NCBI GenBank assembly: GCA_946622925.1
Contig: CAMOQM010000014.1
Span: forward strand, 1-13,419
Direction: 5' to 3'
Origin: an uncultured Caryophanales bacterium
GTDB lineage: Bacteria; Bacillota_I; Bacilli_A; RFN20; CAG-826
DNA length: 13,419 bases
In this document: in pieces, positions 1 to 7,690 of the stretch
Layout: the number at the start of each line of letters is the position of its first letter
Numbering within the stretch: position 1 is the first letter of the stretch
Position numbers and translations under genes: made by a program
Notes under the pieces: generated by a model
The model's database searches: none
What the model was told of the DNA's origin: nothing
What the model saw: the letters and a program-made list of their open reading frames with translations, nothing else

Positions 1-2
1 GC

Positions 3-185
3 GAAGATTTCAAACGTATCCGCATTGGCATCGGTGAACCGGCCCATTCTGGTATCGATCATGTCTTAACCAAGCCCACCGGGGAATCGCTTGATCTAAT
101 TAAAGGGGCAATCCACCAAGGAGCTTTGGCTTTACGCGATTATCTCCTCCATGATTTTGCCTATGCGATGAACCACTATAATTAA
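3..185 (+). CDS. pth: Peptidyl-tRNA hydrolase, C-terminal part (5' end outside window)
   Basis: Pth cleaves the ester bond of peptidyl-tRNAs released early from ribosomes and so recycles tRNA in the cytoplasm. Only the last 60 codons are present, read in the frame that begins at base 3 and stops at TAA 183-185. The visible part holds the family's C-terminal core: a basic RIRIGIGEP strand-turn, then a GIDHVL segment, then a helix (SLDLIKGAIHQGALALRDYL) and a short tail ending in NHYN. These match the usual RIRIGIGRP...VxDYVLxxF pattern of Pth. It lies 13 bases upstream of mfd, the same order as pth (spoVC)-mfd in Bacillus, which supports the call. The N-terminal catalytic His and Asn region lies outside the window. 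Confidence 0.88.
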   Translation, partial: EDFKRIRIGIGEPAHSGIDHVLTKPTGESLDLIKGAIHQGALALRDYLLHDFAYAMNHYN

Positions 186-198
186 AGAAAGGAGGCAC

Positions 199-3100
199 AT
201 GGCCGACCTTCTATCCTCCATCTTAAGCCTATTTCCCACCTCCCCCCTTCTTGACAAAAAGGGTGATTTTGTCGTGGATGAAAGCCTAGGCACGGGTCTA
301 CTATTTGCCTGCGAATTTAAGAAAAACCCCACCAAACGCGCCATTGTTTCCTCTAACCTTTATTCGGCCCAAAGATTATATGAATTCATGCTCAACTTCC
401 TCGATGAGGATGATTTGATTTTCTTCCCTGGCGATGAACTATTAAGAGCCGAGACTTTAGTATCTTCGAAAGAATTCCTTATCCAAAGGATATTCGGCAT
501 GAACGAAGCCCTTCAGGATAAGCCCAGGATTCTCATAACCCACCCTTCGGCGTTGCTCCGTTTCTTGCCAACTCCCCAAAGTTATCAGCAGCACACGATT
601 AAACTCGCCAAAGGCCAGGAATTTGATTTACCTAGCCTTAAGCAAACTTTAGTCGAGCTTGGCTACGAACGAGTCGAAAGGGTAGAAGCCCCGCTTCAAT
701 TCGCCGCTAGGGGTGACATCTTGGATGTTTATTCGGTTGAAGCTTTGTCTCCGGCCCGTATTGAATTCTTCGGTGATGAAGTTGATGCCATCCGCCTTTT
801 CGATATTGCCACCCAAAGATCTAAGGGTGAAGAAAACGAATATGTCATATTACCCGCTACCGACATCTTTATTGCCGAGGAAGAATTAAACACCCTCGCT
901 TTAAGGATTAAGGAAAGAGAAGAAATCGACGAAACGACTATCACGCCCTCGCTATTTGAGGAAGAAAAGAATTATGTTTCCAACGAGTTACAACGTTATA
1001 TAACCCACGATTATAAACCTAGCCTTTACCGTTATTTCTCCTTGGTAAACGAAGTTCCTTGTTCGATTTTGGATTATTTCAAACCCGAGCTTACTTTCAT
1101 TGGTAATAAAACCCAATTCCAATCGACCCTAGCTATGCTAGAGCAAGAGGCTGGCGAATATCTAAGCGAGCTTCAATCCAGGGGAAAGATTTGTTCTGGC
1201 CTACGTCAATACATGGGGCTTTATGATGCCTTTAAGAAAGGTTATAGAACCGTTTATGGCGTTCCTTTTGCTACCCCCAACGACACTTATCAATTCCACG
1301 TTCATAAAGCCGCTTCTAACACCGGTGGGTTCGCGGGCATCATCACCCATATCCAAAGTTATTTGTCCACTAACGACAAAACGGTGATTTGTTTAAGCGA
1401 TACCCATAAACGGGAATCCGTCATCGGATTATTAAAAGAGAACAATATCGATTTCGAGGAAGTTAAAGGCTTTGAAGAACCCAAAGGAAAACTGGGCCTA
1501 TCCACTTCTTATTTAAATGAAGGATTTGAGATTCCTTCCTTAGGAAAAGCCTTCTTGTCCGAAAACGATATTTTTGGAAGGAAGAATGTTTCCTCTAGGT
1601 TTGCTTCTCGCTTTAAAAACGCGACCGTCCTTCGGAGTTTTGAGGAATTAAAGCCCGGCGACTATGTCGTTCATGAATATAGTGGTATTGGCAAATTCGC
1701 TGGCATCGAAACTTTACTCGTAGAAGGCAATCACCGCGATTTCCTCCATATTCTCTATGCTGATAACCAAGCTCTTTATGTTCCATTAGAACAATTCCGT
1801 TTAGTTCGTAAGTACGCTTCAAGAGAAGGGGCCGTACCTAAGTTATCCCATCTTTATGGTGGAGACTGGGAAAAGAAAAAGAAGCAAATCCAAAAGAGGG
1901 TCAACGAACTAGCCGATCGTCTTATTGCTTTATATGGCAATCGCGCTAAAAGCGAAGGCTTTGCCTTCCCGCCCGATGACGAGCTCCAGCGCCGTTTCGA
2001 AAGCGAATTCATGTATGAACTTACTTCCGATCAGGCCAAGGCTTTAGCTGAGATCAAAGCGGATATGGAAAGCCCCACCATCATGGACCGCTTGCTCTGT
2101 GGTGACGTTGGCTTTGGCAAAACCGAAGTCGCCTTTAGGGCCGCTTTTAAGGCGATCGTGGCCGGTAAACAAGTCGCTTTGCTTTGCCCAACCACTTTAC
2201 TAGCTAGGCAACACTACGAAGTGGCCAAAGAAAGATTCCAAAATTTCGGGGTTAGGATTGGGCTATTATCCCGTATGGTGTCCACCAAAGAACAAAACGT
2301 CACCATATCCAAGGCCAAAAAGGGAGAAATCGACCTCCTTATCGGCACCCACCGCCTTTTATCCAAGGAAGTTGGATTCAAAGACTTGGGTTTACTGATA
2401 GTCGATGAAGAACAACGTTTTGGGGTGGAACAAAAGGAAAAGATAAAAGAATTTAAAAACGCGATCGACGTTTTGACCTTATCGGCCACCCCAATTCCTA
2501 GGACCTTACAAATGTCTTTGATTGGGATTAGGGCTCTAAGCGAAATCCATACCCCGCCTTCTTTCCGCGTCCCCATCCAAACTTATGTCGTGCCTTTTTC
2601 CGAAGAAGTCATCGATGAATTGGTCTCTCGTGAGCTAGGGCGCGGAGGTCAGGTCTTTTATCTCCATAACAACATCGATTCCATTTATGCCGTCGCCACT
2701 AAGCTATCTGAGCGCGTTCCTTTAGCTAGCGTTGGGGTGGCCCACGGGCGAATGGATAGGACCGAAGTCGAAGATATCATGACCAAATTCTATGATGGGG
2801 AAGTCAACGTCTTAGTTTGCACTTCAATCGTCGAAAACGGGATCGACGTTCCTAACGCCAACATGATCGTAGTCGAGGACGCCGACCATTTTGGACTAAG
2901 CCAACTCTACCAAATTAAAGGCCGGGTCGGACGTGGAAACCGGATTGCGTATGCTTACCTCATGTACCGCCCTCACAAGGAGTTAAACGAAGACGCCCAG
3001 AAGAGGTTAAAAGCCATCTCGGAATTCACTGAATTAGGATCTGGATATAAGATTGCCCAACGCGATTTGATGATTCGTGGCGCGGGCGATATTCTGGGCC

Positions 3101-3666
3101 CTGAGCAGGCTGGATTTATCGATTCGGTAGGTTTAGATCTCTACTTAAAACTCCTCAACGAAGCCATCGAAGGAAAGAAAGAAGCCAAGATTCCCGAACC
3201 TCCCGTTCCGCGGAAAATGTTTGCACTTGACGCCTATATCCCCGCAAATTACGCAAATAATTCTGATAAATTAGAACTTTACCAAGAACTTGATGCCATT
3301 ACTAACGATAAAGATTTGGAAGGCTTTAGAAAGAAGGTTAGGGATATCTATGGACGAGTTCCTAATGAGGTTGGTTTGCTTATTGATAAGAAGCGGGTCG
3401 ACATATTCATGGAGAAGGAAGAATTTGAAGGTATCGAAGAGACCAATAACCGGGTCGACATCACTCTTTCGCCAGCCTTCTCTAAGATTAATGGAATTGG
3501 AAACTCGCTATTCGAATCTCTCTCGGATTATCTATCGTATTTAAGGGTGTCATTCGTGGAAAGAAAGCTCAAAGTTATGCTTACCAAGAAGGAAGATTGG
3601 ATCCACGATTTGCTCGCCATTCTTCGGATCATTGACCGCGTTTATTTGGTGGAAAGAGATAAATGA
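199..3666 (+). CDS. mfd: Transcription-repair coupling factor (Mfd)
   Basis: Mfd is a DNA translocase that pushes stalled RNA polymerase off damaged template strands and recruits UvrA. The 1155 residues are the normal length. In order: a UvrB-like N-terminal half (a GDILDVY stretch starts at about residue 172); an RNA-polymerase-interacting CarD-like domain starting near residue 484 (LKPGDYVVHEYSGIGKF); a RecG-like helicase core with Walker A GDVGFGKT (635-642), DEEQ (736-739), SATPIPRT (from 762) and GRVGRG (908-913); and a C-terminal TRCF domain near 1000-1100. All key helicase motifs are intact. The start ATG follows a strong AAAGGAGG site at 188-195, although only 3 bases separate them, which is short. 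No promoter is seen between pth and mfd (13 bases), so they are probably co-transcribed. It ends in TGA, evidence against code 4. Confidence 0.97.
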   Translation: MADLLSSILSLFPTSPLLDKKGDFVVDESLGTGLLFACEFKKNPTKRAIVSSNLYSAQRLYEFMLNFLDEDDLIFFPGDELLRAETLVSSKEFLIQRIFGMNEALQDKPRILITHPSALLRFLPTPQSYQQHTIKLAKGQEFDLPSLKQTLVELGYERVERVEAPLQFAARGDILDVYSVEALSPARIEFFGDEVDAIRLFDIATQRSKGEENEYVILPATDIFIAEEELNTLALRIKEREEIDETTITPSLFEEEKNYVSNELQRYITHDYKPSLYRYFSLVNEVPCSILDYFKPELTFIGNKTQFQSTLAMLEQEAGEYLSELQSRGKICSGLRQYMGLYDAFKKGYRTVYGVPFATPNDTYQFHVHKAASNTGGFAGIITHIQSYLSTNDKTVICLSDTHKRESVIGLLKENNIDFEEVKGFEEPKGKLGLSTSYLNEGFEIPSLGKAFLSENDIFGRKNVSSRFASRFKNATVLRSFEELKPGDYVVHEYSGIGKFAGIETLLVEGNHRDFLHILYADNQALYVPLEQFRLVRKYASREGAVPKLSHLYGGDWEKKKKQIQKRVNELADRLIALYGNRAKSEGFAFPPDDELQRRFESEFMYELTSDQAKALAEIKADMESPTIMDRLLCGDVGFGKTEVAFRAAFKAIVAGKQVALLCPTTLLARQHYEVAKERFQNFGVRIGLLSRMVSTKEQNVTISKAKKGEIDLLIGTHRLLSKEVGFKDLGLLIVDEEQRFGVEQKEKIKEFKNAIDVLTLSATPIPRTLQMSLIGIRALSEIHTPPSFRVPIQTYVVPFSEEVIDELVSRELGRGGQVFYLHNNIDSIYAVATKLSERVPLASVGVAHGRMDRTEVEDIMTKFYDGEVNVLVCTSIVENGIDVPNANMIVVEDADHFGLSQLYQIKGRVGRGNRIAYAYLMYRPHKELNEDAQKRLKAISEFTELGSGYKIAQRDLMIRGAGDILGPEQAGFIDSVGLDLYLKLLNEAIEGKKEAKIPEPPVPRKMFALDAYIPANYANNSDKLELYQELDAITNDKDLEGFRKKVRDIYGRVPNEVGLLIDKKRVDIFMEKEEFEGIEETNNRVDITLSPAFSKINGIGNSLFESLSDYLSYLRVSFVERKLKVMLTKKEDWIHDLLAILRIIDRVYLVERDK

Positions 3667-3702
3667 TTTTGCAAATTTCTTTAAGAAATCGACGCTATTC
3701 TC

Positions 3703-3732
3703 TTCACAATCCCTATGGGAATTGTGTAACAT
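3703..3732 (+). promoter_or_regulatory. Possible rqcP promoter containing an inverted repeat
   Basis: A TTCACA box (3703-3708, 5 of 6 to TTGACA) and a TAACAT box (3727-3732, 4 of 6 to TATAAT) are separated by 18 bases. Between and overlapping them is an inverted repeat: CACAATCCC (3705-3713), loop TAT, then GGG and ATTGTG (3717-3719 and 3721-3726) with one bulged A at 3720. No T-run follows, so it is unlikely to be a terminator for mfd. It may be an operator or a chance hairpin. The boxes are weak and the call is tentative. Confidence 0.3.
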
Positions 3733-3739
3733 TTTCATA

Positions 3740-4015
3740 ATGCGAATCGATAAATTCTTAAAAGTGTCGCGTTTAGTCAAACGCCGCGAAATCGCCAAAC
3801 GTCTCTGCGACGACGGCGATATGAAGATCAACGGCAAAGTCGCTAAGCCTAGTAGTGAGGTTAACGAGGGAGACATCCTCGAACTAACCTTAGGGAAAAG
3901 GATAATCCAAGCCAGAATCTTGGAAATCAAACCTTATTCCAACAAACAAACCGCCAATAATCTCTATGAGATAATATCCGATAATATCGGGGAAAGGACG
4001 CCCATCGATGATTAA
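3740..4015 (+). CDS. rqcP: S4-domain RNA-binding protein, RqcP (YabO) family
   Basis: RqcP binds peptidyl-tRNA-obstructed 50S subunits and, with RqcH, drives poly-alanine tailing of stalled nascent chains in Bacillota. The 91-residue product begins MRIDKFLKVSRLVKRR, closely matching the start of B. subtilis YabO, and continues with the S4 fold (REIAKRLCDDGDMKINGKVAK, then EVNEGDILEL). The reading frame is open further upstream to 3632, but that extension would overlap mfd and carries no family similarity, so ATG 3740 is chosen. No Shine-Dalgarno sequence precedes this ATG. The tail is somewhat long and ends ERTPIDD. The last 8 bases overlap tilS, indicating translational coupling. Position between mfd and tilS matches its genomic neighbourhood in Bacilli. 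Confidence 0.87.
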   Translation: MRIDKFLKVSRLVKRREIAKRLCDDGDMKINGKVAKPSSEVNEGDILELTLGKRIIQARILEIKPYSNKQTANNLYEIISDNIGERTPIDD

Positions 4016-5246
4016 CTACAAACTTAAGAAAAACGGAACCTATTTGGTCTCTTGTAACTTCTCCCCGGACGGCATGGCTTTGGTCGATATGCTCCTTCAA
4101 GAGAAGGTTAAGATGATTTTGGTCTATATCGACTACGGCAAAGGCGAATTCGCCGGCGATATCGAAGGGCTAGCCGAATATGCTTTTGATAAAGATATCC
4201 GTTTGGAAGTCCGTAAAGCCCCCGAAGCCCCTGAGAACAAAGACGATTATGGCGCTTGGGCTAGGGATGTCCGCTATGACTTTTTCAAAGAAATCTACGT
4301 CGCTAACAAGGCCAGCGGTTTAATCCTTCCCCATAGCCAAGACGATTTGCTTGAATCCTATCTATATCAACGCGATCACAAGGCCGCCTTACATAAACAC
4401 GGCATGACTGAATCCTCCATGATTTCTGGCATGGTCGTTATTCGTCCTTTGCTTCACCTTTCTAGGCAAGACCTTGTTGAATATGCCGATGAACACCGCG
4501 TTCCTTATTCAAAGCACGCTGCCGAATTCGAGTTATATCACACCAAATCCGCCTATTATCGTGAAATTGCTTCGATGTCGGAAATCGACCGCGAGAACCT
4601 AATCCGTGAAATGGAATTCCGTAATGATGAAACCATCAAGATGGATAAGGAAATGCGTTCTTTGGTCGATGAAAGCGAAGAACTTGATATCCGCGCCCTC
4701 ATCTCTCTTGATCAAGATGCCTATGCCGATACCATCAACCGTTTCCTTGCTAAAGCCGACGAAGAAATCGAAGTTACCGAAGAATTGTTAAAGAGGATTC
4801 GCGCCTTCTGCTTATCCCCGCTTCCTAATGATTCCATGCAGCTTGGCGCCGAAACCTATTTGATCAAGGAATATGACAACATCTTAATCGGCCATAGGTT
4901 TGATGAACTTCCTTATACCTATACCCTCGAAGCTCCGGGAAGGTTAGTCACCCCCAATTTCTATTTGGATTTCAGCAATGGCGCCGAAGACCGCGGCATC
5001 CATGCCGATGATTACCCGATAACCATCCGCAGCGCCCTTCCTTATGACACTTACGTAGTACACGGCTACCTTGAATCGGTCCACCGTCTCTACACTTTAT
5101 GGAAGATGCCGATGCGTCTACGTTATATTTGGCCGATCTTCGTCAACAAGAAAGGCAAGATCATCTACGTCCCAAGATATCGTCGTAATTTCGTCGAAGA
5201 ACGCACCTCCGTGCTTAAGATGAAATTAAAAGACGAAGAGCGTTAA
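4008..5246 (+). CDS. tilS: Divergent tRNA(Ile)-lysidine synthetase TilS
   Basis: TilS uses ATP and lysine to convert C34 of the CAU-anticodon isoleucine tRNA to lysidine, which allows AUA decoding. The 412 residues include an N-terminal PP-loop ATPase fold and a C-terminal domain. Recognisable family features are HxxDDxxES at 109-117 (usual HxxDDxxET), a VIRPLLHLSRQDLVEYADEH stretch, and a C-terminal block with DYPITIRSA, then KMPMRLRYIWPIFVNKKGK and YVPRYRR, as in the TilS C-terminal domain. The nucleotide-binding SGGxDS loop, however, reads NFSPDG at 17-22, with only Pro-Asp kept. The DxSN...RNxxR region after it is also loosely matched (HAAEFELYHTKSAYYRE). GGAAAGGA upstream (about 3990-3997) may serve as ribosome-binding site. 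Its place in the mfd-rqcP-tilS-ftsH order supports orthology. It could have altered or reduced activity. Confidence 0.8.
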   Translation: MINYKLKKNGTYLVSCNFSPDGMALVDMLLQEKVKMILVYIDYGKGEFAGDIEGLAEYAFDKDIRLEVRKAPEAPENKDDYGAWARDVRYDFFKEIYVANKASGLILPHSQDDLLESYLYQRDHKAALHKHGMTESSMISGMVVIRPLLHLSRQDLVEYADEHRVPYSKHAAEFELYHTKSAYYREIASMSEIDRENLIREMEFRNDETIKMDKEMRSLVDESEELDIRALISLDQDAYADTINRFLAKADEEIEVTEELLKRIRAFCLSPLPNDSMQLGAETYLIKEYDNILIGHRFDELPYTYTLEAPGRLVTPNFYLDFSNGAEDRGIHADDYPITIRSALPYDTYVVHGYLESVHRLYTLWKMPMRLRYIWPIFVNKKGKIIYVPRYRRNFVEERTSVLKMKLKDEER

Positions 5247-5248
5247 TC

Positions 5249-5276
5249 TTGACATTATCCTTCTAGGATATACATT
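5249..5276 (+). promoter_or_regulatory. Promoter upstream of ftsH
   Basis: A perfect TTGACA (5249-5254) begins 3 bases after the tilS stop. The best -10 with acceptable spacing is TACATT (5271-5276, 4 of 6, 16-base spacer); TATACA at 5269-5274 would leave only 14 bases. Transcription would start near 5283, giving a leader of about 50 bases. This suggests ftsH can be expressed independently of tilS. The -35 is strong, the -10 assignment less so. Confidence 0.55.
5256..5270. repeat. Inverted repeat inside the ftsH promoter spacer
   Basis: TATCCT (5256-5261), a TCT centre, and AGGATA (5265-5270) form a perfect 6-bp inverted repeat lying almost exactly between the -35 and -10 boxes. That position would suit a repressor or a spacer-binding activator. 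It does not resemble CIRCE (HrcA) or the CtsR direct repeat. A chance palindrome is possible. Confidence 0.4.
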
Positions 5277-5281
5277 TAGTT

Positions 5282-5299
5282 GCTTTTTATGAAAAAAGC
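5282..5299 (+). other. Potential stem-loop at the 5' end of the ftsH leader
   Basis: GCTTTTT (5282-5288) and AAAAAGC (5293-5299) can pair across an ATGA loop, followed by a run of C. If transcription starts near 5283 this hairpin would sit at the very 5' end of the ftsH message. It is A/T-rich and thermodynamically weak, and lacks a T-run, so it is not a good terminator for tilS. Confidence 0.25.
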
Positions 5300-5332
5300 C
5301 CCCCGATTTTAAATTAGTGAAAGGAGCCGACC

Positions 5333-7642
5333 ATGAACGACGGACAACAGCCCCCAAGAAGAAGTATATTTGGCCGCTTGATCCCCTACATTCTGATGCT
5401 TACCACCATCGGTTTGTTCGTGTGGCTTATATTATCCAATACCCTTAACCGCTCCGAGGTCTGGAGTACCAGTGACATCGATGCTAATTTTGGCTATTCG
5501 GTGAAGGTTGAAACCGATGCCGAAGGCAATGTTACCGGTGGCAAATTGGTCCAAACCCAAGATTACGCTAGCTTAGGTACGACCACTTATCCCACCGGTA
5601 AGAAAATCGTCCAAGTCGCGGTCAACCGTTCTTATAAATCGGTAACCATCCAAGGCGCCTATGTTTTGATGAATAATGACGCCAAATTCATCGGATACCG
5701 CAATTTCACCGTCCTCATCGACGAAAATGCCTGGGCCGAGGATTTCTCTTATATCCATAAGACCGGTACCGTTGAAATCACCATCGCCCACTCTTCCTAC
5801 CAGTCGATCTTCCAATCCCAGATCGACCAAGCCAAGGAATATTTCACCAACGGGGCCCACGGATTCAATGCCAAAGACGTCAAGTTACTTGTTAATGATG
5901 CCTTTGCCCGCTCTTGGTGGGATGATTGGGGACCAACCATCATCTCGACTCTGATCATCATCCTCGTCGGTGGTTTCATCTTCTCGATGATGGCCCGTTC
6001 CAGCAACGCCTCCAATAACAATATCTTTAGCTTTAACAAATCTCCCGCCAGGAAGGTCAATAACAACAAAGTCAAGTTCTCCGACGTAGCGGGTTGCGAC
6101 GAAGAGAAAGCCGAAATGGTCGAGCTCGTCGAATATCTAAAAGATCCGAAGAAGTATTCTCGTTTTGGAGCCAAATTACCTAAAGGCGTCTTATTAATTG
6201 GTAATCCTGGTACCGGTAAGACCTTGCTTGCTAAGGCCGTGGCCGGCGAAGCCGGGGTTCCCTTCTTCTCGATTTCCGGTTCGGATTTCGTAGAAATGTA
6301 TGTAGGTGTCGGCGCCGGACGTGTCCGTGACTTGTTCCGCCAAGCCAAAGCCGCCGCTCCATGCTTGATCTTCATCGATGAAATCGACGCCGTCGGCCGT
6401 CAACGTGGCGCTGGCTTAGGCGGTGGTAACGACGAACGTGAACAAACCCTTAACCAGTTATTAGTCGAAATGGATGGCTTTGAACCTAACTCCGGTATCT
6501 TAGTCATTGCTGCGACTAACCGTGATGACGTCCTTGACCCAGCTTTGCGTCGTGCTGGTCGTTTCGACCGCACCATCACCGTTTCCTTACCCGATAAAGC
6601 CGGACGTGAAGCCATCTTTAAAGTCCATGCCCGTGGCAAGAAACTTTCCCCTGACGTTGACTTTGCCGCGCTGGCTAAACGTACCGTTGGATTCTCCGGT
6701 GCCGATATCGCTAACGTCTTAAATGAAGCCGCTATCTTGGCCGTTCGTGGCAATAAAGAAGAAATCGGCCTCAATGAAATCGACGAAGCTATTGACCGTT
6801 CGATCTCTGGACCTGCCAAATCCTCAAAGAGGATGTCCGAAGAAGAAAGGAAGCAGGTTGCTTACCACGAAGCCGGCCATGCCGTCATCGGTATCAACTT
6901 ACCCTATTCCGATAAGGTCCAAAAGATTACCATCGTCCCGCGTGGCAATACCGGTGGTCACGTCTTGATGACTCCGGAAGACGATCGCTTCATCATGACC
7001 AAGAATCAATTGATTGCCGAAATCACCGGACTTCTCGGTGGACGTACTTCCGAAGAAATCTTCTTCGGCGACGTTTCGACTGGGGCTAGCAACGATATTG
7101 AAAGAGCTACCCGTTTGGCTAGGTTAATGGTTACCGAATTTGGTATGTCCGAACTTGGTCCCATCCAATATGAACGCGACACGGGGTCCGTTTTCTTAGG
7201 ACGCGACTACGCTTCCACCCAGAAGAACTTCTCGACCCAAATCGCCTTTGAAATCGATAAGGCCGTCCGTCAAATCATCGACGATGCCCACGCTAAGGCA
7301 ACTGAGTTATTGACGGAAAAGAAGGACCAGGTCATCTTGATCGCCAATACCTTGCTTGAAAGGGAGACTATTACCGCTGAGGAAATCGAATCCTTATGCA
7401 AGACCGGCAAACTTCCCGAAGCGGTTAAGCCTGAGCCTGAAAAGGTAGAAGAGCCCACCGTGAAAGAGGAACCTGAACCGGAGGCAGAACAGCCTAAGGC
7501 TGAAGAACCGACCCCTGAGAAACCCGCGCCTAAAGCCAAAAAGGCCGAAGGTGACAAGCCTGCCGCTAAAAAGGGAACGGCTAAGAAGCCTGCCACCAAG
7601 AAAGCGCCTGCCAAAAAGGAAAGCAAGCCGAAAGACAAATAA
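5333..7642 (+). CDS. ftsH: ATP-dependent zinc metalloprotease FtsH
   Basis: FtsH is a membrane-anchored hexameric AAA+ protease that removes misassembled membrane proteins and regulatory proteins. Order: TM1 at about 15-36, an extracytoplasmic domain to about 197, TM2 at about 200-222, then the AAA+ domain with Walker A GNPGTGKT (290-297), Walker B IFIDEID (346-352) and the ATNRDDVLDPALRRAGRFDR second region of homology. The protease domain has HEAGH (512-516) and the third zinc ligand D588 in GASNDIE. All catalytic residues are intact. At 769 residues it is longer than the usual 610-690. The excess comes from an extracytoplasmic domain of about 160 residues and a C-terminal tail (695-769) that is acidic and proline-rich first, then Lys/Ala/Pro-rich. 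AAAGGAG at 5320-5326, 6 bases before ATG, fixes the start. It has its own promoter and terminator. Confidence 0.97.
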   Translation: MNDGQQPPRRSIFGRLIPYILMLTTIGLFVWLILSNTLNRSEVWSTSDIDANFGYSVKVETDAEGNVTGGKLVQTQDYASLGTTTYPTGKKIVQVAVNRSYKSVTIQGAYVLMNNDAKFIGYRNFTVLIDENAWAEDFSYIHKTGTVEITIAHSSYQSIFQSQIDQAKEYFTNGAHGFNAKDVKLLVNDAFARSWWDDWGPTIISTLIIILVGGFIFSMMARSSNASNNNIFSFNKSPARKVNNNKVKFSDVAGCDEEKAEMVELVEYLKDPKKYSRFGAKLPKGVLLIGNPGTGKTLLAKAVAGEAGVPFFSISGSDFVEMYVGVGAGRVRDLFRQAKAAAPCLIFIDEIDAVGRQRGAGLGGGNDEREQTLNQLLVEMDGFEPNSGILVIAATNRDDVLDPALRRAGRFDRTITVSLPDKAGREAIFKVHARGKKLSPDVDFAALAKRTVGFSGADIANVLNEAAILAVRGNKEEIGLNEIDEAIDRSISGPAKSSKRMSEEERKQVAYHEAGHAVIGINLPYSDKVQKITIVPRGNTGGHVLMTPEDDRFIMTKNQLIAEITGLLGGRTSEEIFFGDVSTGASNDIERATRLARLMVTEFGMSELGPIQYERDTGSVFLGRDYASTQKNFSTQIAFEIDKAVRQIIDDAHAKATELLTEKKDQVILIANTLLERETITAEEIESLCKTGKLPEAVKPEPEKVEEPTVKEEPEPEAEQPKAEEPTPEKPAPKAKKAEGDKPAAKKGTAKKPATKKAPAKKESKPKDK

Positions 7643-7649
7643 AGATTAC

Positions 7650-7680
7650 GCCGACTCGCAAGGGTCGGCTTTTCTTGTTT
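7650..7680 (+). terminator. Rho-independent terminator after ftsH
   Basis: GCCGAC (7650-7655) and GTCGGC (7664-7669) form a perfect 6-bp G+C-rich stem with an 8-base loop, followed directly by the T-rich tract TTTTCTTGTTT. It starts 7 bases after the ftsH stop and separates ftsH from the dusB unit. Confidence 0.85.
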
Positions 7681-7681
7681 A

Positions 7682-7690
7682 TGGTAGGAT
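7682..7690 (+). promoter_or_regulatory. Possible extended -10 promoter for dusB
   Basis: TGGTAGGAT fits an extended -10 (TGN followed by TAGGAT, 4 of 6 to TATAAT), placed just after the ftsH terminator. No acceptable -35 is found 16-18 bases upstream, where the terminator stem lies. Predicted transcription start is about 7697, which coincides with the in-frame GTG of dusB. Confidence 0.3.

Noticed and set aside
2214..2576. Open frames on the minus strand opposite mfd, ftsH and the ABC genes
   Set aside because: They lie entirely within well-supported genes, have no ribosome-binding sites and encode low-complexity or Ser/Arg-rich products typical of antisense shadows.
3632..3739. In-frame upstream extension of rqcP, adding 36 residues
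   Set aside because: It would begin inside mfd in another frame, the added residues show no family similarity, and MRIDKFLKVSRL at 3740 matches the family N terminus.
4008..5246. A novel PP-loop enzyme other than TilS
   Set aside because: The HxxDDxxES motif, the RPLL...SRxDL stretch, the C-terminal TilS-like block and the conserved neighbourhood together favour a divergent TilS.
5282..5310. Terminator for tilS
   Set aside because: The stem is A/T-rich and is followed by C residues and not a T-run; it lies downstream of a good promoter, so it more likely belongs to the ftsH leader.
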